19,882 nt of DNA from Burkholderiales bacterium. Its GTDB lineage: Bacteria; Pseudomonadota; Gammaproteobacteria; Burkholderiales; Casimicrobiaceae. The stretch lies in the NCBI GenBank assembly GCA_031277445.1, contig JAITMH010000047.1, positions 1 through 19,882 of the forward strand, read 5' to 3'. The notes under the pieces were generated by a model. It worked only from the letters and a program-made list of their open reading frames with translations, was not told the origin of the DNA and did no database searches. Shown piece by piece: positions 13,968 to 19,882 of the stretch (the stretch's first letter is position 1; every line of letters begins with the position of its first letter). The translations under genes were made by a program, and so were the position numbers.

Positions 13968-15899
13968 ATGATCCGCCTGAACCGTTTGACGCTGGCGCGT
14001 GGCGCACTCGTTTTGCTCGACGACGTGAGTCTGATGATCCACGACCGCCACAAAGTCGGCATCATCGGCGCGAACGGTTGCGGAAAAACAAGCCTGTTCG
14101 CGTTGTTGCGCGGCGTTTTGTCGCCGGAGCGCGGCGAAGTGTTGCTGCCGAAACAGGCGGTGATCGCGCATGTCGCTCAGGAAACGCCCAACGTCACCGC
14201 GTCGGCGCTTGATTACGTGCTCGACGGCGACCGCGAATTGCGTACCGTCGAAACCGCCATCGCCCGTTTGCAAAATACCTCTTTTGACAACCACGACGAC
14301 GGCCACGCCCTCGCCGACTGGCATCACCGCTTCGAAGCGATTGACGGCTACCGCGCTCGCGCCCGTGCCGGCGAACTGTTGGCGGGACTGGGTTTTACCC
14401 ACGCGCAACACCGCGAACCGGTCAACACCTTTTCCGGCGGTTGGCGGATGCGCTTGAATCTGGCGCAGGCCTTGATGTGCCGCAGCGACATTCTGTTGCT
14501 CGACGAACCGACCAACCATCTCGACCTCGATGCCGTGCTGTGGCTTGAGGATTGGCTGCGTCGTTATCCCGGAACCTTGCTGCTGATTACCCACGACCGC
14601 GATTTTCTCGACAGCATCGTCGATACCATCGTTCATTTCGATCAGCGCACGCTGAAAACGTACAGCGGCAATTACGCGCAATTCGAACAGGAACGCGCCG
14701 CCGCGCTTGCCAACCAGCAGGCGACTTTTGAAAAACAGCAGCGCACCGTCGCGCATCTGCAAAGTTTCATCGACCGTTTCCGCGCCAAAGCCACCAAAGC
14801 GAAACAAGCGCAAAGCCGGTTGCGGCAACTGGAAAAGATGACGCGCATTTCAGCGGCGCACGTTGACAGCCCTTTTTCGTTCAGCTTTTCGCCGAGCGAT
14901 TCACGCGCCCGCCAACTGCTGCGACTGGAAGGCGCCGATCTCGGTTACCGCGCCGAAGCGCCGGTGCTGCCGAACGTCGAATGCGGCATTCTCTCCGATA
15001 CCCGCCTGGGACTTCTCGGCCCCAACGGCGCTGGAAAATCGACGCTGATCAAATCAATGACCTCCCTTTTGCCGCTTCTGCGCGGCACACGACACACCGC
15101 ACGCGATCTGCGCATCGGCTACTTCGCGCAACACCAGTTGGACACCCTCGATCCGAAAGCGTCGGCGCTGTTGCACCTGCAACGCCTCGACCCCGAAGCA
15201 CGCGAGCAAACCCTGCGCGATTTTCTGGGCGGTTTCGCCTTTCACGGCGAACAGGCCACGCAAACCATCGCCTCGTTTTCCGGCGGCGAGCGGGCGCGGC
15301 TGGCGTTGGCGCTGATTGTTTATGCGCGACCGCAGTTGTTGATTCTCGACGAACCGACCAACCATCTCGACATCGAAATGCGCGAAGCGTTGACCGAAGC
15401 GCTGCAAGCGTACAACGGCGCGTTGATCGTCGTCGCGCACGACCGGCATTTGCTTTCGGCAACCGTTGACGAATTCTGGCTTGTCCATCAAGGCAACGTC
15501 ACCCCGTTCGATGGCGACCTCGACGACTACCGCCGGTTTGTACTCGATCATTTGCGTGATGAAACCACCGAAACCGCCGTCACCGATCAACCTGTAAACA
15601 CCGCCGCGCCCGACCGCAAAACCCAAAAACGCCTCGACGCCGAAGCGCGGCAACGGCGCGCACCGCTCGTCAAACGGCAAAATGAAATTGAAAAATCGCT
15701 GGAACGCCTCAGCGCCGAACGCGCCGCACTGGAACACTGGCTGGCGTCGCCGGAAGCCTATCTCGACAACGCCAAAGCACGTCTGACCACCGCGCTGGCG
15801 CGACAACGCGAAATCTCAAAGACGCTGGAAGCAATGGAAGCGGAATGGCTCGAACTGGCCGAAGCCATCAGCCGCGACGTCGTTGAGTCCTCACAATAG
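13968..15899 (+). CDS. yheS: YheS-type ABC-F ATPase
   Basis: A 643-residue protein with two ABC ATPase domains and no membrane segments. The first has GANGCGKTS (34-42), FSGGWRMRLNLAQAL and LLLDEPTNHLDLDAV; the second has GLLGPNGAGKSTLIKS, FSGGERARLALALIV and ILDEPTNHLDIEM. The linker with QSFIDRFRAKATKAKQAQSR and the dipeptide-level similarity across the protein match E. coli YheS (637 aa). The C-terminal ~100 residues are a charged coiled coil. ABC-F proteins bind ribosomes and act in translation; the exact role of YheS is less clear. The start codon is ATG with no strong Shine-Dalgarno. Confidence 0.93.
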   Translation: MIRLNRLTLARGALVLLDDVSLMIHDRHKVGIIGANGCGKTSLFALLRGVLSPERGEVLLPKQAVIAHVAQETPNVTASALDYVLDGDRELRTVETAIARLQNTSFDNHDDGHALADWHHRFEAIDGYRARARAGELLAGLGFTHAQHREPVNTFSGGWRMRLNLAQALMCRSDILLLDEPTNHLDLDAVLWLEDWLRRYPGTLLLITHDRDFLDSIVDTIVHFDQRTLKTYSGNYAQFEQERAAALANQQATFEKQQRTVAHLQSFIDRFRAKATKAKQAQSRLRQLEKMTRISAAHVDSPFSFSFSPSDSRARQLLRLEGADLGYRAEAPVLPNVECGILSDTRLGLLGPNGAGKSTLIKSMTSLLPLLRGTRHTARDLRIGYFAQHQLDTLDPKASALLHLQRLDPEAREQTLRDFLGGFAFHGEQATQTIASFSGGERARLALALIVYARPQLLILDEPTNHLDIEMREALTEALQAYNGALIVVAHDRHLLSATVDEFWLVHQGNVTPFDGDLDDYRRFVLDHLRDETTETAVTDQPVNTAAPDRKTQKRLDAEARQRRAPLVKRQNEIEKSLERLSAERAALEHWLASPEAYLDNAKARLTTALARQREISKTLEAMEAEWLELAEAISRDVVESSQ

Positions 15900-16398
15900 C
15901 GTGGTTTCGGCTCAAACGCACACAACAGGCGTTGCGAGCGAAGCGAACCGCGACGACTTGGCCTCACGCGAAGGCGCGAAGCCGCGAAGAAGGAAAGCCC
16001 CCTTTCCAAAGGGGGTGCCGCCGAAGGCGGCGGGGGTTTGTTTTGCAATCTGCCGCCCGTAACCACGTGGATTCTGCGACTCCGCTTCGCTTCGCGCAGA
16101 ATGACGGCTCTGGGAGCGCGGGCGTCTCGCCCGCACCCCCATCCCAGCCCCCGATCAAAAGCGCTTCGGGGGAAGGGGCTCTTCTTCGCGCAGAATGACA
16201 GTACCTTTTTTCGTGGCTTTCGTGTTTTTCGTGGTTAAAAAGCTTTTCTTCGCGTGAGGCCGGTTTTCCTGGATTCTGCGTCCTGCGTCTCCGCGCAGAT
16301 GACCTCGCTTCGCTCGCAATGACATTACTTGAACCATCAGCGCCCCCGTTTGTCGGATGAGCGGCGAGGAAAAACGCGCTCATGACAAAAAGACGAAA
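15900..16398. repeat. Intergenic mosaic of dispersed repeats
   Basis: No gene is supported in this ~500-bp gap. It contains unit A (15997-16040), a 50-bp block (16085-16134) whose inverted copy is at 18075-18124, a shortened unit B (16148-16182), a block at 16210-16239 (TTCGTGGCTTTCGTGTTTTT and onward) that is the inverted near-copy of 17498-17527, and GGATTCTGCG-type pieces near 16271. Short open frames here are repeat translations. Confidence 0.85.
16085..16134. repeat. Left arm of a 50-bp inverted repeat flanking the DUF3426 gene
   Basis: This block matches the reverse complement of 18075-18124 at 49 of 50 positions. It contains the small hairpin GCGGGCGTCTCGCCCGC. Confidence 0.9.
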
Positions 16399-16404
16399 TA
16401 TAAT
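16399..16404 (+). promoter_or_regulatory. Candidate -10 element for the DUF3426 gene
   Basis: A perfect TATAAT lies 44 bp before the ATG at 16449. The -35 position (about 16376-16381) has no TTGACA-like hexamer, so activity is uncertain. It is the only AT-rich unique sequence between the repeats and the gene. Confidence 0.45.
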
Positions 16405-16448
16405 AAGCGTTTCTTCCGTCCGTCTTTTTCGGTTTTTCTGCCGCGCCC

Positions 16449-17474
16449 ATGATCATTCACTTCACCCGTTGCCCGCTGTGCCAAACGACGTTTCGCATCA
16501 CGTCGCAGCAGTTAGCGTTGCGCGATGGGCGGGCGCGGTGCGGTCATTGCCGAACCGTCTTTAATGCGTTTTCGGCGCTGGTGAACTTCAAAGGAGAGCG
16601 CGTTCCCGGCCCCGGCATGGAGGCTGTGCAACGCGAAACCATGACACTGCGCGACTCCGTTTCGGAGCCGGAAAACGCTTTCGTCGCCGCATCGCCCCCA
16701 CCGGCTCCTTCTCCCCCACCCGTGCCTTCGGACGCAAAAACACAGAAAACGGCGCCGCCGCTGCCTCCCTCAGGAGTCGAATCCATCGGCTTCACCTCGC
16801 CGTCGCTGCGCTCTGACATCCCCGAAAGAAGAAAAGGGCCGCCCACAAAAGAAGAAATCGCCCTCGCCATAGAAGAAGTGGCCGAAGAAAGACGTCAACG
16901 CAAAAAAGCAGCTCAAAAAGAAAAGTCCTCGTCGCTGGACATTGTGCTCACCCCCGCCCGAAAACCGACAATATGGCAAAGGCTGCGCTTACCGCCCTGG
17001 TGCCGCCCGCTGTTTTATCTGGTTTCGCTGCCGGGTTTGGCCGTGTTGCTGGCAGCACAGGCCACGTATTTTCTGCACGATGAGTTGGCAAGCGCGTATC
17101 CGAAACTAACACCGGCGTTGTCACAGGGCTGTCGCTGGCTCCAGTGCGAAATCAAGCCGCTGCAAAACCTCAATGCGCTGACGATAGAAGCGTCTGATTT
17201 GCAATCCGACCCCAACGACGCGCAGCAGCTTTTGTTGACCATCACCCTGCGCAACCGCAGCGACAAACCCGTCGCCTATCCGGACCTGTCTCTCGAACTG
17301 ACCGACGCACAAGATCGACTGTTGACGCGCCGGTTTTTCTCCCCGGAAATGTACCTGGTTTCCGCGACCGACGCCAACCTCGGCGCTCCCCCCGCTCGTG
17401 ATCTTGTTCTGCGCTTGCTGTTGCGCCCCGACTTCGCCGCCAGCGGCTACCGGCTGTCGCTGGTTTATTCGTAG
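16449..17474 (+). CDS. Zinc-ribbon and DUF3426 domain membrane protein
   Basis: A 341-residue protein. The N-terminal MJ0042-type zinc ribbon has CPLC (Cys8, Cys11) and CGHC (Cys31, Cys34). A proline-rich and charged linker (about 80-165) leads to one membrane helix (about 188-208). The C-terminal ~130 residues form the DUF3426 domain, with LTITLRNRSDKPVAYPDLSLELTD (split: LRNRS, YPDLSLELTD) and a final SGYRLSLVY. Such proteins are common in betaproteobacteria near prmA/accC; those neighbours are not seen here. Topology suggests a cytoplasmic zinc ribbon and a periplasmic domain. Function is unknown. It stands alone between two repeat blocks. Confidence 0.87.
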   Translation: MIIHFTRCPLCQTTFRITSQQLALRDGRARCGHCRTVFNAFSALVNFKGERVPGPGMEAVQRETMTLRDSVSEPENAFVAASPPPAPSPPPVPSDAKTQKTAPPLPPSGVESIGFTSPSLRSDIPERRKGPPTKEEIALAIEEVAEERRQRKKAAQKEKSSSLDIVLTPARKPTIWQRLRLPPWCRPLFYLVSLPGLAVLLAAQATYFLHDELASAYPKLTPALSQGCRWLQCEIKPLQNLNALTIEASDLQSDPNDAQQLLLTITLRNRSDKPVAYPDLSLELTDAQDRLLTRRFFSPEMYLVSATDANLGAPPARDLVLRLLLRPDFAASGYRLSLVYS

Positions 17475-17999
17475 TCGATCTCTCGCGGAGAAAAATCTTT
17501 AACCACGAAAAACACGAAAGTCACGAAAAAAGGTAACCGCAAAGAACGTAAAGAGCGCAGAGAAAGAGAGGTCTTTCTGCGCGAAGCGAAGCGCGTCATC
17601 CTGCGCGTAGTCGCAGGACGCAGAATCCAACCCTCTCCCCTCGCGGGAGAGGGCACCCCGAAGAGCCTGCCCCCGAAGCGATTTTGATCGGGGGGGCGGG
17701 AGAGGGGGCTGGTCTCACGCGAAGGCGCGAAGCGCGTAGGTTGGCGGAGAGCGCAGCGAACCGCGACGGGTTGGCCTCATGCGAAGGCGCAAAGCGAAGA
17801 TTCGTAGGCTGGCGATGAGCGCAGCGAATCCCAGCGTTTTGCCTCTCGCAAAGAGCGCAAAGAAAGTTTCGGCGTCATTGCGAGGAGCAAAAGCGACGAA
17901 GCAATCCAGTGTTTTTTCGATGCGCCTTTTTCTGGATTGCTTCCCGCCACGCTTCGCTCGCGGCTAAAGGCCGCTCGCAACGACGCCGTTTTGGTTTCT

Positions 18000-18268
18000 C
18001 ACGGAGGCGCGAAGATGTGTTTTAAAGCCCCCTTTCCAAAGGGGGTGCCCGCCGAAGGCGGGCGGGGGTTTGTTGCGGGCGGGACGCCCGCGCTCCCAGA
18101 GCCGTCATTCTGCGCGAAGCGAAGATTCGTAGGCTGGCGATGAGCGCAGCGAATCCCAGCGTTTTGTCTCCCACGGAAGCGCGAAGATGTGTTTTAAAGC
18201 CCCCTTTTCAAAGGGGGTGCCCGCCGAAGGCGTGCGGGGGTTTGTTGCGGGCGAGACGCCCGCGCTCC
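18000..18268. repeat. Two 97-bp direct repeats (18000-18096 and 18172-18268)
   Basis: The copies have equal length and differ at four positions. Each begins CACGGA(G/A)GCGCGAAGATG, contains unit A (CCCCCTTT-C-AAAGGGGG) and ends with the hairpin GCGGGCG(G/A)GACGCCCGC. The 48-bp block 18119-18166 lies between them. Confidence 0.92.
18075..18124. repeat. Right arm of the 50-bp inverted repeat flanking the DUF3426 gene
   Basis: Reverse complement of 16085-16134 with one mismatch. The arms enclose about 1.94 kb containing the DUF3426 gene and its candidate promoter. Confidence 0.9.
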
Positions 18269-18287
18269 TTTTCCCTGCCGGGCGCAC

Positions 18288-18320
18288 GTAAAAAAGGGCG
18301 GTCATGCCGCCCTTTTTTAC
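18288..18320. terminator. Strong bidirectional intrinsic terminator
   Basis: A perfect 14-bp stem (GTAAAAAAGGGCGG and its complement, 18288-18301 and 18307-18320) with a 5-nt loop. A G/C-rich stem is flanked by A6 and T6, so it can act on both strands. It lies 25 bp beyond the stop of the repeat-protein gene (minus strand) and also ends the plus-strand region. Confidence 0.9.
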
Positions 18321-18345
18321 GATCTTTCGATCTTTTGATGCCCGA

Positions 18346-19882
18346 TCACTGATTCCTGTTTCCTGAACGACGGCGCAGTCTCACCGCACCCAGTCCGGCC
18401 AGCAACACACCGAGCGCTATCAAAACACCGCTGCCTGTGGTCGGGACTGGCGTAGTCACGTTGTTCGCGGTTGGAACCGCGACGATGATCATGACGAGGT
18501 CATTGCCGATCTGCTCCAGATCGTACACACGGTTGCCGGTAAAAGACAAGCCCCTTCTTTCCGCAAAAGTTCCGGGCTGCACGCCGGCGATAAGCGTGAA
18601 CCGGTCTCCTTGCCGCAGACGCGGGCCTGTGCCATCAAGAAACACTTCGAAAGCGATGCCGGTAAGATCCACCGGGTTGTTGACGGTAAGCATCGTGTGA
18701 GCTGTCGTTTTGGACGAAGGCAGATGAAAGTTTATCGTCTGGAAGTACTCCAGCCCGTTCACGGTCAGGCTGTGGGAATAGAGATTCAGGACATTGCCGG
18801 TGGAAACGTCCGCCGCTTCCCCACCAATAAGGCTGACGTTGTTAAACGTGGGCGTTCCTCTGATGGTCACGGTGTTGTTCGTGGCAGTGGAAACGCCATG
18901 TGTGCTTTCCGCTTCCCCTCCTCGGATGTTGTCGCTCACCGTGCCGCCATCAATCTCCACCGTGCTGCCCGAAACAGTGGCGTTACCCGTGCCGCTAGCG
19001 GCGTAACCGCCAGAGACCCCGTTTACCGTGCTGCCATCAATCTCTACCGTGCTGCCCGAAACGGCTGCGTTCCCAGTTCCGAAACTCACAGCGCGTGCGC
19101 CTGTAATCGAAGCCTCTGTGCTGTTGTTAAAAATGACGCGGTTGCCCGAAGCCATCGCATCGCCTGAATCGCTCTCAACGTTACCGCCAATGATGTCAAC
19201 CCACAACGTTCCGCCATCAACAGTAACCTCGTTATTCGAAGCGATGGCGTCCCCGGTATCGCTGTTCGATGCACTTCCACCGCGCACATAATCCACTTCG
19301 CCAAAGACAGAGACCTCATTGGACGAAGCCGTTGCGGCATCGGCGCCTCCGGCCTCAGCCAGACCGCCAAAAACGCCGGCAAAAAACCCACCACCACCAC
19401 CGTCGACCACCACACCATTGCTGCGGATCATAACGATATTGCTCGAGGCCGTCGCCGGGCCGTTAGCACTCACGGCGGCTCCGCCGAAGACATCGGTCGC
19501 TACCTCACCATCGAAAAGCTCAACGTCGTTGCTCGAAGCATCGGCACCATCTTCTCCGTTGGCTTCCCCGCCCCAAACGCCCCCGTTCACCGTGCCGCTA
19601 CCGAGGGCGTCACCGATATAGGCGCTGTTGCTCGACGCGGTGGCCGTACCCACGCTTTCGGCAAGCCCGCCGTTGACGCCGCCGACTGATACGGTGCTGC
19701 CACCACGGATATAGGCAACGTTGTTAAAAGCGGTGGCGCTGTCACCGCCTTCAGCATCTCCGCCGATGACCCAACCGCCAACCGTCGCGCTGCCGGTGAT
19801 GTTGACATGGCCAGTCTCCACCGTCCCATCTGTGACGCTAACAACGGTTCCTCCAAAAACGTGGTTGGTTATCGATCCGCCG
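18346..19882 (-). CDS. C-terminal part of a beta-helix repeat surface protein with PEP/IPTL-CTERM-like sorting signal
   Basis: The frame is open through the window edge at 19882, so the N-terminus is missing; the visible part is about 511 residues. It holds at least ten imperfect repeats of 28-40 residues of the form ASSNxVxIxxGxVxxxVxGGxAxSxxGxA, rich in Gly, Ser, Thr, Ala and Val and lacking Cys, typical of parallel beta-helix adhesins and autotransporter passengers. A non-repeat domain follows (NGLEYFQTINFHLPS to GNDLVMIIVAV). The C-terminus is a TP-rich linker, VPTTGSG, a hydrophobic helix (VLIALGVLLAGLGAVRL) and RRRSGNRNQ, the three-part layout of PEP-CTERM/IPTL-CTERM signals, although the motif is not canonical. 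No beta-barrel is present. It is probably exported and sorted to the surface or matrix. Confidence 0.75.
   Translation of the reverse strand, partial: GGSITNHVFGGTVVSVTDGTVETGHVNITGSATVGGWVIGGDAEGGDSATAFNNVAYIRGGSTVSVGGVNGGLAESVGTATASSNSAYIGDALGSGTVNGGVWGGEANGEDGADASSNDVELFDGEVATDVFGGAAVSANGPATASSNIVMIRSNGVVVDGGGGGFFAGVFGGLAEAGGADAATASSNEVSVFGEVDYVRGGSASNSDTGDAIASNNEVTVDGGTLWVDIIGGNVESDSGDAMASGNRVIFNNSTEASITGARAVSFGTGNAAVSGSTVEIDGSTVNGVSGGYAASGTGNATVSGSTVEIDGGTVSDNIRGGEAESTHGVSTATNNTVTIRGTPTFNNVSLIGGEAADVSTGNVLNLYSHSLTVNGLEYFQTINFHLPSSKTTAHTMLTVNNPVDLTGIAFEVFLDGTGPRLRQGDRFTLIAGVQPGTFAERRGLSFTGNRVYDLEQIGNDLVMIIVAVPTANNVTTPVPTTGSGVLIALGVLLAGLGAVRLRRRSGNRNQ
18946..19080. repeat. 87-bp tandem repeat in the beta-helix protein gene
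   Basis: The block beginning GCCATCAATCTC at 18946 recurs at 19033, 87 bp (29 codons) later, with strong similarity over about the first 48 bp (SGSTVEIDG(G/S)TV in the protein). This is the best-conserved pair of repeats and suggests recent duplication. Confidence 0.8.

Larger units (their letters stand above)
17475..18287. repeat. Long intergenic mosaic of dispersed repeats
   Basis: About 810 bp without a supported gene. Pieces in order: an inverted near-copy of 16210-16239 (17498-17527), an inverted unit B flanked by short hairpins (17630-17710), GCGCAGCGAA-type blocks (17727-17775), a 48-bp block at 17794-17841 repeated exactly at 18119-18166, a GCAATCCAG...CTGGATTGC hairpin pair near 17911-17942, and two 97-bp copies at 18000-18096 and 18172-18268 differing at four positions. 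The region ends at a terminator. Confidence 0.88.

Noticed and set aside
13563..14828. 421-codon minus-strand open frame across xthA and the ABC-F gene
   Set aside because: It spans two well-supported plus-strand genes and shows no recognisable family; a shadow of GC-rich codon use.
15054..15806. 250-codon minus-strand open frame within the ABC-F gene
   Set aside because: Fully antisense to a conserved ATPase domain, with no motif or ribosome binding site.
15900..18287. Repeat clusters considered as a CRISPR array
   Set aside because: Repeat units differ in length, order and orientation, there is no regular spacer pattern, and no cas gene is present.
16155..18352. Short open frames of 60-140 codons in the repeat regions
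   Set aside because: They are translations of dispersed repeats in several frames, with no start-site support.

Overview
This window looks like chromosomal DNA from a Gram-negative proteobacterium, most likely a betaproteobacterium. I infer this from the pairing of a zinc-ribbon/DUF3426 protein with a DUF4124 protein, the murein-recycling ligase Mpl, a YheS-type ABC-F ATPase, a dRS3-like 20-bp palindrome, and the overall GC-rich coding style. The exact genus cannot be fixed from the sequence.

Region 1 (about 368-10272, all on the minus strand) is a tightly coupled operon of the aryl-polyene (APE)/xanthomonadin-like type. In transcription order it encodes a ketoacyl-synthase-like chain length factor, a PlsC-type acyltransferase, two acyl carrier proteins, a COG4648-type membrane protein, an acyl-ACP ligase fused to a hot-dog dehydratase, a family 2 glycosyltransferase, an LpxL-type acyltransferase, a 4HBT thioesterase, a LolA-like carrier and an MMPL exporter. 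Most junctions overlap (ATGA, TAATG or 8-23 nt). Together these would activate and carry an aryl starter, attach the product to a lipid or sugar-lipid, and export it to the outer membrane. The usual remainder of such clusters (active ketosynthases, ketoreductase, stand-alone dehydratase, flavoprotein, DUF3261 lipoprotein, ammonia lyase) is not in the window. Instead the operon is followed after 79 bp by a dinD-like gene cut off by the window edge.

Region 2 (10414-17474) holds housekeeping genes: mpl and a secreted DUF4124 protein (minus strand), then xthA (exonuclease III), a YheS-like ABC-F ATPase and a zinc-ribbon/DUF3426 membrane protein (plus strand). The 329 bp between the DUF4124 gene and xthA is a divergent control region.

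Region 3 (15900-16440 and 17475-18287) is intergenic DNA built almost entirely from short dispersed repeats with palindromic cores. The same repeat family occurs inside two reading frames: within mpl (11033-11156) and at the 3' end of the LpxL-type acyltransferase gene (3881-4013). Both are in frame and add a similar peptide, EPAPEV(I/L)LIGG, to unrelated proteins. This resembles the protein-invading palindromic elements known from Rickettsia and is the most interesting feature here.

Region 4 (18346-19882, minus strand) is the C-terminal part of a large beta-helix-type repeat surface protein. It ends in a PEP/IPTL-CTERM-like sorting signal and is followed by a strong bidirectional terminator.
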